Assembly: GCF_000182925.2 (NCBI RefSeq)
Contig: NC_026502.1
Coordinates: 3,906,001 to 3,970,000, forward strand
Direction of reading: 5' to 3'
DNA: 64,000 bases
From: Neurospora crassa OR74A
Lineage: Eukaryota > Ascomycota > Sordariomycetes > Sordariales > Sordariaceae
Part shown: positions 1-14,339 of the stretch, piece after piece
How the letters are laid out: each line of letters starts with the position of its first letter
Numbering within the stretch: position 1 is the first letter of the stretch
The notes under the pieces: generated by a model
Seen by the model: only the letters and a program-made list of their open reading frames with translations
The model's database searches: none
Told to the model about the DNA's origin: nothing
Position numbers and translations under genes: made by a program

Positions 1-284
1 CCTTCCGGGGAAACGATATATCTTAAAAACGATACCTATTTTATATAAAATTTATACTTACTTAAATTTATATAGAGGTTATAATTTTATAGCTATTAAA
101 GGACTTCCTTAATATAATTAATATAGTCTTCTTCATTCTTATTATGAATTAGGATATTATTAAAATAAATAATATATATTATATTTATTAGCTCCGCTAA
201 TATATTATTAATATATATTTAAAATATTACTAGCGCGTTCGCTAATCTTATTAATATAACTAAAAATTTATAGTACCTATACTT

Positions 285-384
285 NNNNNNNNNNNNNNNN
301 NNNNNNNNNNNNNNNNNNNNNNNNNNNNNNNNNNNNNNNNNNNNNNNNNNNNNNNNNNNNNNNNNNNNNNNNNNNNNNNNNNNN
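285..384. other. assembly gap (100 N)
   Basis: A run of exactly 100 N, the usual placeholder for a gap of unknown size. Flanking sequence is AT-rich repeat DNA on both sides. Confidence 0.99.
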
Positions 385-2310
385 TATCACTGTTAATTAA
401 TATAGGGTTCTATTTATAAAGCTAGGGGTAACCGAGGATAATTTCTACGGCCGGGGATTTAATTATAATAAAAGTAATTTACTTCGTTCGTTTAGTACTA
501 TAAGAATTATATATTCTAATAAAATAAGTAATTGTACTATATATAAGAATAAACTGAAGGGAGAAATTAATAAAATAATAGGGTATTAAATTAATTTTTA
601 TATTCGACGGAAGTAAATATTTACTAATTAAATTTAATTCCGCGCCCGAATTTATTAACCCTCGTATACTCTACTAATTTCTATAAATTTTTATTAATAA
701 CCTTGTTTTTAAATATATTTATAATCTACTTATATTATTCTAAATAATTACAATTACTATTCTAATTATAATTAGTTTAATATTCGCTCTATATAAGGGG
801 GTACTTATAGGGATAGAATAATTCCGTACTAAATAGCCGACTTAATTGTAGTTATAATAGGTTTAATTCGGGTACGCTATTGCAAAATAGCCCGTTATAT
901 TATACTTATAGTAAGTATTTAGTAGCTTCAATTAAATATACCGGCTATACGTATAGCCTTTCTAGTAATAAAGGGAATAAATAAAATTAGGATTTATTTA
1001 AAAAGTAGTAAGGGGGCGACGGGGAAAATCGGAAGGGTTATTGCTATAGGACGATTAAAAAGGGATATTTAAAGAGGAAATAGGAAGGTACAAAGATAAA
1101 GAAAACGACGGATTATACCCTAAAAATATTTAGTTTTAGTAATACAATATAAACAGTTTAATATTCTCTAAACCTTCCAACTATTCTACGTACGCTACTA
1201 CTTCGTTTATTGTATTAATACTAGCTATTGAAAGGACGCCTTATTTAAAGAAAGGGTATAATTGGTTAATCTAAGTAATAACTTAAATATATTTTAATTA
1301 ATCGTATAATAAATTGAATTTTTTGATATAATAGCGGTTATAAAAATTATAAATAGTTTCCGAAGTACTTTATTATATATATTCGAATTTATTAAAAGCG
1401 GATTATTTAATAGCCTAAGTATTATTATTATATTTAATCTCCAAAAAAGTACGGAGGTCGCTCTATATAGGCGTATTATAAATAGTATTGTACCCGGACT
1501 TATTATAAAGAACTAATATATATTGAATTTATATATTTTTAGAATTACCTTTAATATAATTAATAGCGAACGAAAAGGAAGTATAAGGGTATTCCTAAAA
1601 GTATATATCGATATTATAGAGGTAATTCTGTAATTATAAGAAACTTTCGCCAGTAAATTTAATAATATTATATTTAGGACAGTATTTAATATAGGCTAGC
1701 GTAACCATAATTAGTAAAGGGGTAGCTATAGCGATAACTACTAATAAAGGGGTAGTAAAGGGAGATATAATAGAAATACGAATTTAGTTATAGAAGAAGT
1801 AATCTTAGTAATAAAACCCAACGGAAATAGGGGGGTAATTTCCTACTAAATTTTATTCGATAAGGCCTACGAAAGTGAATTATTCCTACTAGGATATATA
1901 TAAAGGGAAGTAATTAAAGAGGAATTTAATTATAGCGAACTAAAATTCGAATAACTATTATTTATACGCGAGCTTATTAGTTTCCGAAGCTTAGGGGTAC
2001 AAATAGGGAGCCCGGGGTAGTATAGGGAGGTAGTCTTCGTTATTATTTTCTTCGAAGGATTCTATAGTAGATTAACGTTATTATAATAAAAGCGGAGGAA
2101 GTTAGGTTATTTTAATTATAGTAATTATAGGGGTAATAATATAAAAGGGATAAGGAATAACCTTAGCGGTACGAAAGATAGACCGGCTGCTACGTATATA
2201 TATTTTAATAATACTAGTTCAATTCCTAGAGGAAGAGCTATTAATTTATTAGGAATGTAGGCAAAAGGTAGGTTAAAGTGACTATAGTTGTAACTATACG
2301 TAAGGGATAG

Positions 2311-2410
2311 NNNNNNNNNNNNNNNNNNNNNNNNNNNNNNNNNNNNNNNNNNNNNNNNNNNNNNNNNNNNNNNNNNNNNNNNNNNNNNNNNNNNNNNNNN
2401 NNNNNNNNNN
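2311..2410. other. assembly gap (100 N)
   Basis: A run of exactly 100 N within AT-rich repeat DNA, about 490 bp left of the outer LTR. True size unknown. Confidence 0.99.
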
Positions 2411-2893
2411 AGCTTTTAGCCTCCTAATATATATATTACTAATCTATTTAATTAGAATTACAGCCCGGGCAGGTTATTTTATTTTTTTAAAGCAATTTAC
2501 TATATTAAAAAGATTAATTATTATAAATATTTGTAGGATTATTTAGATAATACCTTTTCTATTCGCTAATTTAGTAAGTAATACTAAAGTCTAACTTTTT
2601 ACTACTATTTTAATTACTAGCTAATCCCTATATAATAGAGATTTAGAACTACCTTAGCGATACGCTCTAGCTTATCTACTAGTAATAAGTATAATCTTAT
2701 ACAAAATAGTATTACAATTATAGTATTATTACTACTAATCGGTCTAAATTATTATATATAGAATTTAAATACGTACTCAATAACTTATATACCTTGCTCT
2801 ATAATATATTCGATAAGATACGTATCTTTATTGAAAAGAAGTAAAAGGATTATAACGATAAGGTCGCCCGCGAGAATTTTGCTTTAAAGGATA

Positions 2894-2898
2894 GTTAT
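2894..2898. repeat. target-site duplication GTTAT, left copy
   Basis: The five bases GTTAT directly precede the left 394-bp LTR. The same five bases directly follow the right LTR (29231-29235). A matched 5-bp duplication is the footprint of a single LTR-element insertion and shows that the two distant LTRs belong to one event. Confidence 0.8.
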
Positions 2899-3292
2899 TG
2901 TTAGGGGACGAATCCGCCTCTCCTAAGTCTGTGTATACTGGGCTGTACTGAGCCGGATTCGGCTCGGCGCAGCCCGATATAGTATAGAGTAGGTATAGAT
3001 AGTTATAGAAGGATCCGTCTTACTAACGGATTCCTCTCTTCGATTAATTAATTATTATCTACAACTAAAAATTCTTATTTAGTAATACTATTTATTAATA
3101 TGAAATTTAGGTTACAATTAACTATAATTCCTTAAAACGAATCTATTACTCAGTGATAAATCCGCTACGCATTAATCCCTTTAATAAATCCGTTATTTAC
3201 CGGATTCTTCTTTTAAAATAAATCTATTAATAACGAATTCGTTACTTAATATAATAGTAATTACAATCTCAACTCCCTATAATACTATAATA
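2899..3292 (+). repeat. left LTR (394 bp) of the outer element
   Basis: It begins TGTTAGGGGACG and aligns without gaps over 394 bp to 28837-29230. Every difference I read between the two is C/T or G/A. The terminal CA expected of an LTR reads TA in both copies, and the initial TG reads TA in the right copy, as RIP would produce. The unit contains several internal copies of a GACGAATCCG-like word. Confidence 0.85.
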
Positions 3293-4439
3293 AATAGTTT
3301 CTATAATTTTAGAATTAAATTAATTTTCTACCTCTTTATTATTACCTATAAATTATTCCTTATTAGTACTATATTTCTTCGTCCCTCCGGAGTTGCGTCC
3401 TGCAATAATAAAGTAAAATAATATTTATTTAAATAAAAGCCAATACTAAGAGAGCCGATAGCCTCTATAGACTATACGAGCGGTATCCTTATTACTCCGT
3501 ATAAGTAGGTGTCGATAGCTATAATATTAAAATTCTTAATTACTATAAACGAATTTAATACTAATTCGATAACTATATTAAATATACTATTAATAACGAA
3601 CCTTTCAACGATAACGATAATTCTATTTATTTTCCTTACTAAACTACCGACTATAAAATACCTAAGAAACATCTTTACTTTATCCTTACGAAATATAATA
3701 AATTTATTATTAATATATAAATTAATTAAATTCTTATTACCTAAGGTATAAGAAGTAAAATAGCTAAAATAAGTATAAGGGAAACAACTTTAACCCTATA
3801 CTAAGTTAAACCCTTTTACCTAATTACAACGAATTAGGCCTAAAATATTAAGGGTAAAGGAAAGGAAGTTTAAACGTAGCTAAAGGTAAACCTTTTATTA
3901 TTTAATAATTTAATCTACCTTACTAATACTAAGCGGATATAAATCGATTTTATATAACTTAGCGAATCCGTTGGAAGGCACTTAGAGGATCTTATATATA
4001 TTCGAAGTCGATTAAATATAATAAAATTTATATAGAGAGTTTTCTTCGAAGGACTTAATTCTAAAAAGGAAACAGATCCGGCGTTATATTAAATATTGCC
4101 TATAATATCTTAAATATTACTAATTATTATTGCGCAGAAGAATTTAATATTAGTACCAGTATTTCAATCCCTTATTAATATTGTATTAGCGGTCGTACGT
4201 TTAATTTTTAAATTAATAGTTTAATCTATAATAAGGGTCTAATTTTATTCGAAAAATATTAAAGAAGATTATTAAATTACTTAGAGAATCAAATCTTAAG
4301 TAAATCTAACCGTTTTATTACTTTTGCTATATATTTAAATAAAATATTAAATTTTACTATTTTCTATTATAATAGGAATATTCGAAATACGCGTTCCTAG
4401 ATCTTTTAATAGTAGATACTACCGTCCTACTATTAAAGC

Positions 4440-7240
4440 GATACCGTAGGAAATTGAAGTATAAGATAATACTAAATCCGATACTTCTATACTTAATACT
4501 AAAAAAAATAATTCTAATATTACGATAAAAGATCATTTATTTAATAATTCTACTATTCCTAGTAAATTATTTAATATTTTTAATAAAATAAATATCGAAG
4601 GAAAAACTTTAGCCGGACTATTAATAAATTTAGTTATACCTAAGACTGAAGATAAAGTTAACGAATCTATTATTTATTTAATAGGAATAAACATTAGAAA
4701 CGCTAATATTAAAATCGGACGTTAGAATAACGTTCCTATAGGTATTTCTGCGGCCCTTATTATTTATAGAAGTTTCGCGCCCCTAGGAGCTAATTAAAGT
4801 ATATTATCGCTAAAGATTCTCCTAGGTTTTCCTTTTAGCAGTTTCTTCCCCGGATTTTAATAATCTAATAATATTATAGGGTAATTTAGGTACGCCTATC
4901 CCTATAGGGCTATATATCTACTTTATAGTTATTTAATATATTTCTACCTAGGATAGGGAATAAATTTATATAGGTACTTAAGTACTTTTAATTACCCGGC
5001 CTATTTCCCTACTAATTTATTAACCCTTTTAATTAAATTTGGAGAAAATAGTAGCAGTAATAAAGGACCGCCTTAATAGGGAGTTACTAGCGTTCTTAGC
5101 GATTCTAACGATTTTAATAGCCTTAGGAGTTCTTATAGTAGAGAATAGCCTCCGCTACCTCCCTTCTAAGGCCCAACCTTCCTAAGCGGAGGGCCTCCTA
5201 ATAATCTTTTAAATTTATTATATATAGCCCTAAGTTATTATAGCGCTAACCTTCTTAATAATATTTAGATTACTAATAATAATTAGAAGGTATAGGAAAT
5301 TAGTATATTTTAGTTTAATATTCCCTATAATAAATATTAAGGCTATAATATTTTCTATTTAGGAAAGGTCCTATACTACTGAAATTTCTTTAATTAAAAA
5401 GCGAATTATCGAATAGGCGCCGAAGGCAATCCAAATCGTTTTCTAAAAGTACTTTCTTATTTTTAAAATTTATTAAAGGGTGAAGCTATAATATAGTAAA
5501 TATTAGAACTATTAGCCGAAGATTACAAAGCTTATATAGAATTATTTGAAATTTTATTCCAATTAATAGATGTACAATTTAGAATTAACTTAGGCGAAGC
5601 GGCCTTATAATTATAGAAGAACCAATTTACCGAGGCGTATAACGCCCGTAAAAAGTCTATTCGTATATTCGTTCATTATTTATTCTATTATATTCGGAGA
5701 TAGGGCAATACTATTAATTATTAATAATTATACCATTTCTACGTTAGTCTACATTTTGCTCTAAAGGGCCTAATAGATAAATTATTTACGAATAATACTA
5801 AGGAGCGGTATTTACATTTTATAAATGAGAAAGTAGAAATATAATAGGAAGCGTTTTAGAAGTAACATATTAAATTAACTACTTATTTCGAATATAGGGA
5901 CGAAAAGGTTACTAAGGATTATAATAAAAAAGATACGTATTAGGGGGGATTTAGTTTTTATTAGAAGGATTTATTATACGGTTACTACTCTTTGTAAGGT
6001 TATAATAAAGAATATTAGAATTAAAGTTCGGGCGAATATCGTTAGTAGAATAAATAAAGTAAAGAGGAAGATAATTATAAATAGAATAAATATTATTAAG
6101 GAAATAGTAGATATAATAATTAGTATTAAAAATACTTTTATTAACGAAAGATTAATAATAATAGTAATTTATATTTCCAAAATTATTATTATCTTTATAA
6201 GGACGTATTTAATTTAAAGAAGAAGGTTAAAGAACTTAGGGAATTTAATTATATTATTATTAATAAAGGAGAAGAAAATAAAAAGGAAGTAGTAAATTTT
6301 ATATATAGTATTAAGGATATTTTAAATAAGGGGGAGAATTATTTAGCTAAATCCAACGTAATACTAGCCGAATTCGCTAATTAGGCCGAATACTATTAAA
6401 TTCTAATTACCCTTAATAAAATAGAGGAAGATAAATTAATTAATTTTGCTAATTAATTTTAAATTATTATAAACCTCCCGGCGCCTAATAGATACAATCT
6501 ATTAAATATTAAGGAAGATACTAATTTTATATTCTAAGAATATTAAGTTATTAAAATAAATCCTATATTAGTTACTAAGCCGGCGCACCTTTTATATAAA
6601 ATAACTTACCTAACTATACTTATTAATAGAGACTTAAATAGTTTAGAAGTTAATATTTATTTAGATTTAGGAGTGTTTAATATCCTAGTTAATAAGAAGT
6701 TTATCTATAAATTCGTTAAAAACCTACGATTCTTTCCTATAGCCGGTTTTCAAATTAATAGTATTTTAAATAGTAAGGAGATTATAAAATAAGTAGAATT
6801 TAACTTCTATATATAAGAATATATTTAAGGGATATAAATTAATAAATATTTCCCTGTCCGAACTAACGTTGTAGCCGACTTCGTACTTTATTAATTATTT
6901 AGGATTCGTTTCTTTATTAATTATAGAGTAATTTTTAATTTTATATTAAGAGAAGTCTACTTTTGTTTAGTTTATAATATAAAAGTAAAGGGTTAAGCCT
7001 TTAGGAAGATTAGAATAGAATGTTACGCTTAAATTTATAGAGAATTAATATATTTAATAACCGAAATACTATAGGTAACCTTATATAAAGTAACATCGGT
7101 TAAGAAAGTAATAGTGCCGGCCTTTATTAAGATATAAGTCTTTATTCGATATATTAATTTACTTCGGGACCTATAAAGATTCAACTTAAAGGCTTATAGC
7201 TTCTAAGCCGACTATAATAGTATCCTTAATTATATTATTA
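4440..7240 (+). pseudogene. gypsy gag and aspartic protease relic
   Basis: One + frame stays readable across this interval if TAA/TAG are taken as mutated Gln or Trp codons. Around 5.4-6.1 kb it gives a gag-like helical stretch followed by Gln/Asn/Tyr-rich sequence. Around 6.6-7.0 kb it gives a retropepsin-like segment in which the active-site triplet reads DLG. The frame runs into the gap at 7292. It cannot encode a protein now. The gag assignment rests on position upstream of protease and on composition; the protease call is a little firmer. A profile search of the frame with stops masked would decide. Confidence 0.5.
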
Positions 7241-7291
7241 TTTACTATATTACAAAAAATATTATAGTTTTAAATTGTACTATATAGCCTA

Positions 7292-7391
7292 NNNNNNNNN
7301 NNNNNNNNNNNNNNNNNNNNNNNNNNNNNNNNNNNNNNNNNNNNNNNNNNNNNNNNNNNNNNNNNNNNNNNNNNNNNNNNNNNNNNNNNNN
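7292..7391. other. assembly gap (100 N) inside the gypsy element
   Basis: Exactly 100 N. It falls just after the protease relic and ahead of the segment holding the antisense LINE, so one boundary of that insertion may be hidden here. Confidence 0.99.
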
Positions 7392-9100
7392 CACCGTATC
7401 GGCTCCGTACCGTCCTATTTTCCTTCCTCTCGGTATAATTTTACTATTATAACTAAAATTATAAATTTTTATTATATACATAGCCGACCCTACCCTAATT
7501 AGTCGCTACCCCCCTTCCGTTTTCTCTCTATTACTTCCTTATAATCGGTAGCCTTTTATCCTATTTTTCTTTAATTATATTATTCTAAGTTACTCAATTT
7601 ATTTATAAAGGAAACTTCAACCCGGCTTTCTCTTTCCTTCCCTTTTTCCTTCCTTATACTATACTATTACCTCCACCGTATTATATCCGCATCCCTACCG
7701 AATCCGCCGCCGTCCTATATCCGTATCCAACCCGAATTAGTATTACTACTATTATATTATACCGCGTAAAAAACCTCTTAGTACTACAAAGAAGACGCTT
7801 ATTTCAAAAGTATTGGGGGTTATAGCTTCCCTTAACGAATTAGAAGGCGAAATTGTAATAGAAGTTATAATAATTAATATTAGCCTTACTAATTCGCTTT
7901 ATAATAACGCCCTAATTAAGCCCATTACCCTTAAGAAAGTTAAAAAATATTTATTAAAGGAAACCTAGGAGAAGAAGGGCGCTACTATAAGATACTTCTA
8001 ACTTCCTAAATCTTATAAATAATATAATTCCTATATTTATAACCTATAATATATTCTTTTTATAATCTATAATAATTTAACTAACTTCTAAACCGCCTTT
8101 AATTCGGCCTAATACCTCTAAAATCCCTATAAATCTCCATTTTATCTCTATAGCGTCCTTATATTTAATTCTTAAAGCAATTCGCCCTAACGCCCCTTAT
8201 TACAAATATCGGTCGTAAAAGAAGATTAAAGAATATTTAAATACCGAATTTACTCCCCTAATACATACTTTTATTAGGTTCGCTATAGCGCTACGCAATT
8301 ATAATATAACCTAAAGTAATTTTAAAATTTTTGTTAGTAGGGTATAAGCTATAACTACTATATAAATTATAGCGGATTATATTGGCACTAATCTTTCGTT
8401 TATTAATAATTATTCAACTTCGGATTCTATTACAATAATTGAATTTCTATTAAAGAAGAGGAAGCTTACTTATATTCTTATTAATACTTTTATAAATTTT
8501 ACTCTAATTTACAATAATATTACTATAATTCGTTTTTATATCGTAAGGGTTAAAGAGACTATCCGTATTCTTTTTAATAAAATTAATTTAATTACTATTA
8601 ATATTAAACATATTAATAAAGGTATAGTAGTAATCTATACTAAGTAAAATAATTTTAATAACTACCTCTCTATTATAAATATTTTATAACGTCCCTATAT
8701 CGGCCCCGTTACTAATTCTCTTTATAAAACTTTCTAATATTAAATAAACTATCCGCAATATTTATAATTATATTTTAAATATAGGTTCGGTTAATAATAC
8801 TACTTCTATTCAGCCCTGCTATAATATAAAAACAATACCTAATAGTATTCTTCTCGAGGCTAATAAGGAGAGTTTTAGTACGGAGGAGGATAATCTTTTT
8901 AATAAAAAGGGTAAAGTTAATAATAATACTAATATAGTATTAGTTATCAACGATATAAAATAACTAATACCCTATTATCCTTCCAATTTAAATATAATTT
9001 AATTTTCTTCTAAAGTTATTATTTATATATTTAATATATATCTAATTAGCTTCCTATCGGTTCCAATACAATCCTATTCCAATTAAGTAATTCCTAATTT
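7392..9100. repeat. unassigned RIP-degraded segment between protease relic and LINE
   Basis: AT-rich with many stops. A + frame at about 7.8-8.0 kb reads like former coding sequence, rich in Ile, Leu and Lys with few stops, and another short stretch of this kind lies near 8.5-8.7 kb. I could not tie either to a family. The segment may be the 3' part of the antisense LINE, a further nested element, or displaced gypsy sequence. Confidence 0.4.
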
Positions 9101-12100
9101 CGGCTAGGTCTTTCACACACACAATCAAACTACTTTAGTCCCTACCTCCTAACACTTCTTCTATTTTCTTTACTTTTTCAATTCTAATTATTAACTCGTA
9201 TTCTTATAGCCTCCCTAATTATAGGGCCCATTGTAGAATCCGTTCAACATTCGTTTCAAATTCGTTATAGAGTTCTTTTTTATTAATTAGCTATATAGAA
9301 GCGTTCTTACTTTATAGCTAAATCTACTCCATCTCCTAATACTCTAATATAAAATATTCGAACGTTTCCTTCCTTATACTATACTAGTAATATAGTATTA
9401 TTACTTTTAAAACTTTTCTCTCGAAAAGAAATACCCGTAGGCCTATTTTCCCGGTTCTTACTTATATTAATAGGGAATTTATAACCTTTAATAAATAATA
9501 TAGCGTAAGGTTCTCGTTCGTACTAGGCTATATATAATATTATAATATAATTTTATCGAATTACATATATACCTCTATAATATTTAAACATTTCCTCTTC
9601 CTTATTACTTTAACAACCTTTATATACTATTTTACTATTTATTCTCTTCTTATCGCTTCTTTTAATTACTTCTCCCTCTCCCCCAGCGTAGGTTCTCTTA
9701 CCTCCCCTTATAATACTAATATATTTTTAATTAAGGCCTATCGTATAGCCTATTTAGCCTTTACTCTACTACTAATCGGTATTAAATATAATAATCATTA
9801 TACTCTTTAATTTTAAATCTTAACTATTACCTATACTAACGTACCCCGTACGAAAGCCGCTACTAGGGAGCGTACTAAACGTTCTTCAAATACCCGGACT
9901 CTCTTATTAAAATAAAGGTTAAAAGGGGGGTAAAAGGTTTCTATTTCGAAGCTAAAGGTTAACGCTACCTTATATATACCGGATACCACCTACAAACAAT
10001 TATTTTAGGTTATAATTAAATTGTATATTAATCCGCATAATTCTCCTATTAGCTCTATTAAAGTATAGTAAATTAATATACTATAAATTACCACTACTTA
10101 AATTATTTTAATATAAACTTCTTATATACGTACGAAGCTACATCCCTACATCTTCGCTACAATCTATACTAAAACGAATATTTATATCGATATTTTCTTC
10201 TTTACTACTTAAAGGTATACTTTATAAATAAATTTACAATCGAACTATACGCCTAAAAACTTTACCAACTCTATAAACGTTAATTAATAACCTTCTAAAT
10301 CTACTATCTCCTACCTTAGCTAATAGGTCTATATAAAATAGATAAACTCCAACTTTACTATTTTAAATTCTATTCTTCTTTCCGTTATTTATTTATAATA
10401 AATCCTCTATAAAATTATAAACTTTTTACAATTCTCTCGTATTAATTTTAAAAAGGTAAGGATATTAATATTATTAATAAATCTTATTATTATAGTATTT
10501 TTAAACCTTTTTAACGCTTTATATAATATAATAATAAAGAGGAAGAATAAAATTAGGGAGAGGGAGGATCCTTATAGTACCCCCGCGGCTATATAAAATT
10601 CCCTTAATATTACCCTATTAAAATAGAAATTATTTATTTTATTCGATAAAAAGTTTATAATTTAATATAAAAGCTATATTAATAATCCTTTTTCCTAAAG
10701 TATATATAGGAACTATTTATAATTTACCTAATCGAATACCCCTTTAAAATTAAGGAGGAGTAGTAATATAACTATTCCCAATTCTTAAATTATATATACT
10801 ATTTCTATTACCACCCTTATTATAAACTCTATTAACCTTCCTTTCCAATTCCCTATTTAACCCTCAGACAAAAACCTATATTCCTCTACTACAAGCACAA
10901 ACCGCTCTATAATTATAACTTCTAGTACCTTCCTTATACAATTTAATAATATAATAAACCTCTATACACCTATAATCTTTTATTATACTACTATCTTACC
11001 GGGTTTCTTTAGGATTACTACCTTAGTATATTACTATTACGCCGGGAATAACCCAAATATAAAGCTCCCTATTACTACTATAATTAACGCTTCTATTAAC
11101 TTCCGCCTATATACTTTAAAAAGCTTATTAGAAATCCAATTACTTTCTAGCGCTTTATTAAGTACTATATACTATAATATTCTTATTATATTATTAACAC
11201 TAATTATATAATTTATTATTAACTAAAATTCCCTTTCCGTACGCTAATCCAATAGGTAGCCTATTAGTATATCGACCATTAGAAAGAACCTCTCCGCCAA
11301 AACCTCGGCTTTATTCTTATAGCTTCTTAATTCTTTATTATCTCCTTCGTAATACAATACTAGCATCTTAAATAATTCTTATAGTAAATAATTATAAATC
11401 TTTCCCTATTATTCTAATACCTATAGCTTTTTTAAATCCTTTAATATATTTTCTATAAATATATATTATTTCTTTATTTATACAAACCGTATAGCCTTAT
11501 CCTATTTCTATTTTACTTCGTCCAATTCTTATCTCTTTATTAATATCCTTCTTAATTTCTAAGCGCGGGCTATCCTCCTTATATACTTAACTACCTCTCT
11601 TATATTTTTATCCTACTAATTTACCTATTTACCAACACCTCTCTTCCTTCTTAGTACTATTTCGTTTATAATTTTAATTAATTAAATTATAAACTAATTT
11701 ACTACTTCCTTTAATTCCTCTACTATTAAAATTATTTATAGGACTATAATATATTCGTTAATAAATTCCTTAACCTTCCTAACATTTATAAATACTTAAC
11801 TATATCCCTTATTAATTTCTATTAGCTCCTTTATAATTTTAATATATATAATTACTAATTATATTTAATAGTCGGATTCGATTAATACTCCGTCTTTTAC
11901 CGTTTAATATATAGTATATAATAATTTTATAACCTAAGTATAATTTATCGTACTATAGAATTCGCCTCTTATTATATTCCTTAACCTTATTAATTTACTA
12001 TATAACATTACTAAAACTAATTAGTAATTAACTACTAGCGTTAGAAGTACTCTACTACCCTAATTCTCTCTCCTATAAATATCCTAATTCGAATAATAAA

Positions 12101-14250
12101 AATTTATATTACTTATAATAATATCCCTTCCCTTTAACTTCAACATAATTTCTTTTAGGAGTATCTACTAATTCATCTCAAGTCCTAAATCCCAAATTAA
12201 TAAATATACTAACTATACCCGTACCTCTTCAATTCCCCTTCTAAACCGTACTATTACCCAATTATTTCCCTATTCGTAATCCTACTACTCAGTTATAAAG
12301 TATTTATTAATATACATCGCCGCATATTTCTAATTAGTACTATCTAACGCCCAATAGTAGAATACCCTAATATCAGGTATACCTCCTATAACTATATTTT
12401 AACCTAATTCCTATATTACTATAATATTATATCAATCTTCCATTTTAAATATAATCTTTATCCTATTATATAATTTTACTATATTCTAATAAAGNNNNNN
12501 NNNNNNNNNNNNNNNNNNNNNNNNNNNNNNNNNNNNNNNNNNNNNNNNNNNNNNNNNNNNNNNNNNNNNNNNNNNNNNNNNNNNNNNNNNNNNNTTTTAA
12601 ATTTATTAAATTAATAATTAAGGCTCAATAGATTTCTAACGTAATCGGGGACTTAACCTTTATACAATATTAATTATACTAATAATCTATTACTACTACT
12701 TCGTACGTACCCTTTCGAAGTAAGCCCTAAATAACCGGTATTCCTTCTTATAAGTACTATACTTTTTAATAAATTAGACTTCTTATTACTAAACCTCTAA
12801 GTCCTCGAATAAAGTATTAGGAATATTAATATTACTATTATTTACTTTAGGGTAAATTTATTAGGGGGTAATAAAGGCCTTTTAAATAGTCTTTTAGCGG
12901 TTTTAATTTTAATTTAAGGTCGGTATTTTATTAATTATAATTAACGTAAGTCGTAGGGCGTATTTTTATAATTATTCTATAAACGTTATTATAGTATAGC
13001 CCCATATAACTCTTACGAATAAATATTCGTTTAATACCGTAATATATCCTTTATAATTGTAAGAAAGGTACTTCTTAAATTCGGGTTGTTAATTAAAAGG
13101 GTAATTAACTTCGAATTCTACTATAATTATACCCGGGTATCTCTTTTTAGTATAACGAAAGCACCGTACCTCCTTCTTATTAAAATAAAAGCAGCTTAAG
13201 TAATTAAATTCCTAATAATTATAATACTATTAAGGAATTATATTTCTTTCAAAGGATTCGTAATAGAAAGCATTACCTATCTAAAAGAAGGAATTTTCTA
13301 TTAAATATACTCTATCGTCTACCATTAATATTTCAAATAATAAAGAGCCCCTTTCACTCTCGTACTTCTTGCGCTATACTCTTACCCGAATAATATTAAC
13401 ACTATTCTTTTCGGACAAACCCTTTACTAATACTTCGGGCTTTAAATTATTAATAAATACCTACAGTATATTACGGGCTATTACTAAAACTATTTTAAAG
13501 GCGATTGTAATATTTTAATAGAAGATATATATTATTTAAATTTAGTTTTTAAAACTCTAATATTTACCTTCCTTATTAAATATAACTATATAATCTCTAT
13601 TAAAGCGTAATTTCATTACCGTTTTAGCCTCGGCTTTAAAGTATTTTTTATTAATTATATTAATAATTTCTACCGCTATTTATTATCCTTCATTAACCAA
13701 TAAGGGTTTTCTATTTAATTTCACTATTAAATATTATTTAGCCCGGAGGGGAATAATAATTTAAATACCTATTAATATAAAATAGGATCTCTTTATACTT
13801 ATAAGGGGGGTATTTAGGCCCGTAACGACTATAGCTTAAAACTTTAGAAGGAGGGACTTTTAAGTCTTCACAATTTCGGCGACCATCTTTTTTAATTCAT
13901 TAATATTATCCCAAAACTATTTCGTATTATTATTAATAGCCTAAGGGCTTTAGCTTCGGGCGCGTAGGGTAACCGCCGTAATCTTAAAAAGTTTTTTAAC
14001 CTACGCTATTTGAATAATAAACGGACTATTAATACTAAGAAAATTTATAGCCTCCTTTATAAATTTCTCTTATTCTTTTTAAAATAGGTTTAAAATTTCT
14101 AAAATTTCTACTAACTCTATACCAGCTCGGAATATTATTATTATTATATTAACTCCAATCGCCCTAAGTATATATTAGTTCGACGCTAACCCGCTTTCAA
14201 TACTTCTAGTCGCCCCGATACCCGCACTTTTAATACGCAATTAATACAGT
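9100..14250 (-). mobile_element. LINE (Tad-like non-LTR retrotransposon) relic, antisense
   Basis: On the minus strand, about 11,080 to 10,870 reads as the fingers region of a LINE reverse transcriptase: a KVVILKKPGK-like strand, then an LLNC..KVLE helix and an ..EEYRFL..GQ segment, as in Tad-clade elements. Further on (about 10,000-9,200) comes the post-RT motif with a PP-L-L core and then an RNase H-like TDS..G strand. Upstream (13,700-13,000, minus) a frame with a degraded Cys-rich knuckle fits ORF1. Order and strand agree with one element reading right to left. Limits are approximate: the right end must lie before the gypsy RT begins (about 14.3 kb), the left end is unclear. It is interrupted by a 100-N gap and carries many stops. 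Confidence 0.55.
12495..12594. other. assembly gap (100 N) inside the LINE relic
   Basis: Exactly 100 N, true size unknown. It falls roughly between the ORF1-like part and the endonuclease/RT part of the antisense LINE. Confidence 0.99.
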
Positions 14251-14339
14251 TTTATAGAGGGGGGTAATCGGACGTCCTAAATACGATTTTGATATTAAAA
14301 ACGATTTTATCGCTATCGTCGACCAAGTACCCGCGTTTC

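Larger units (their letters stand above)
1..2898. repeat. AT-rich, RIP-degraded DNA left of the outer LTR
   Basis: The sequence is very AT-rich, dense in TAA/TAG in the frames I read, and contains no usable open reading frame. It looks like old transposon DNA mutated by RIP, but I could not assign it to a family by reading. Two 100-N gaps interrupt it. No gene, RNA or regulatory site is supported here. Confidence 0.7.

Noticed and set aside
3472-3751. short frames on both strands inside the AT-rich block
   Set aside because: Ile/Asn-rich translation of RIP-mutated transposon DNA; overlapping on opposite strands.
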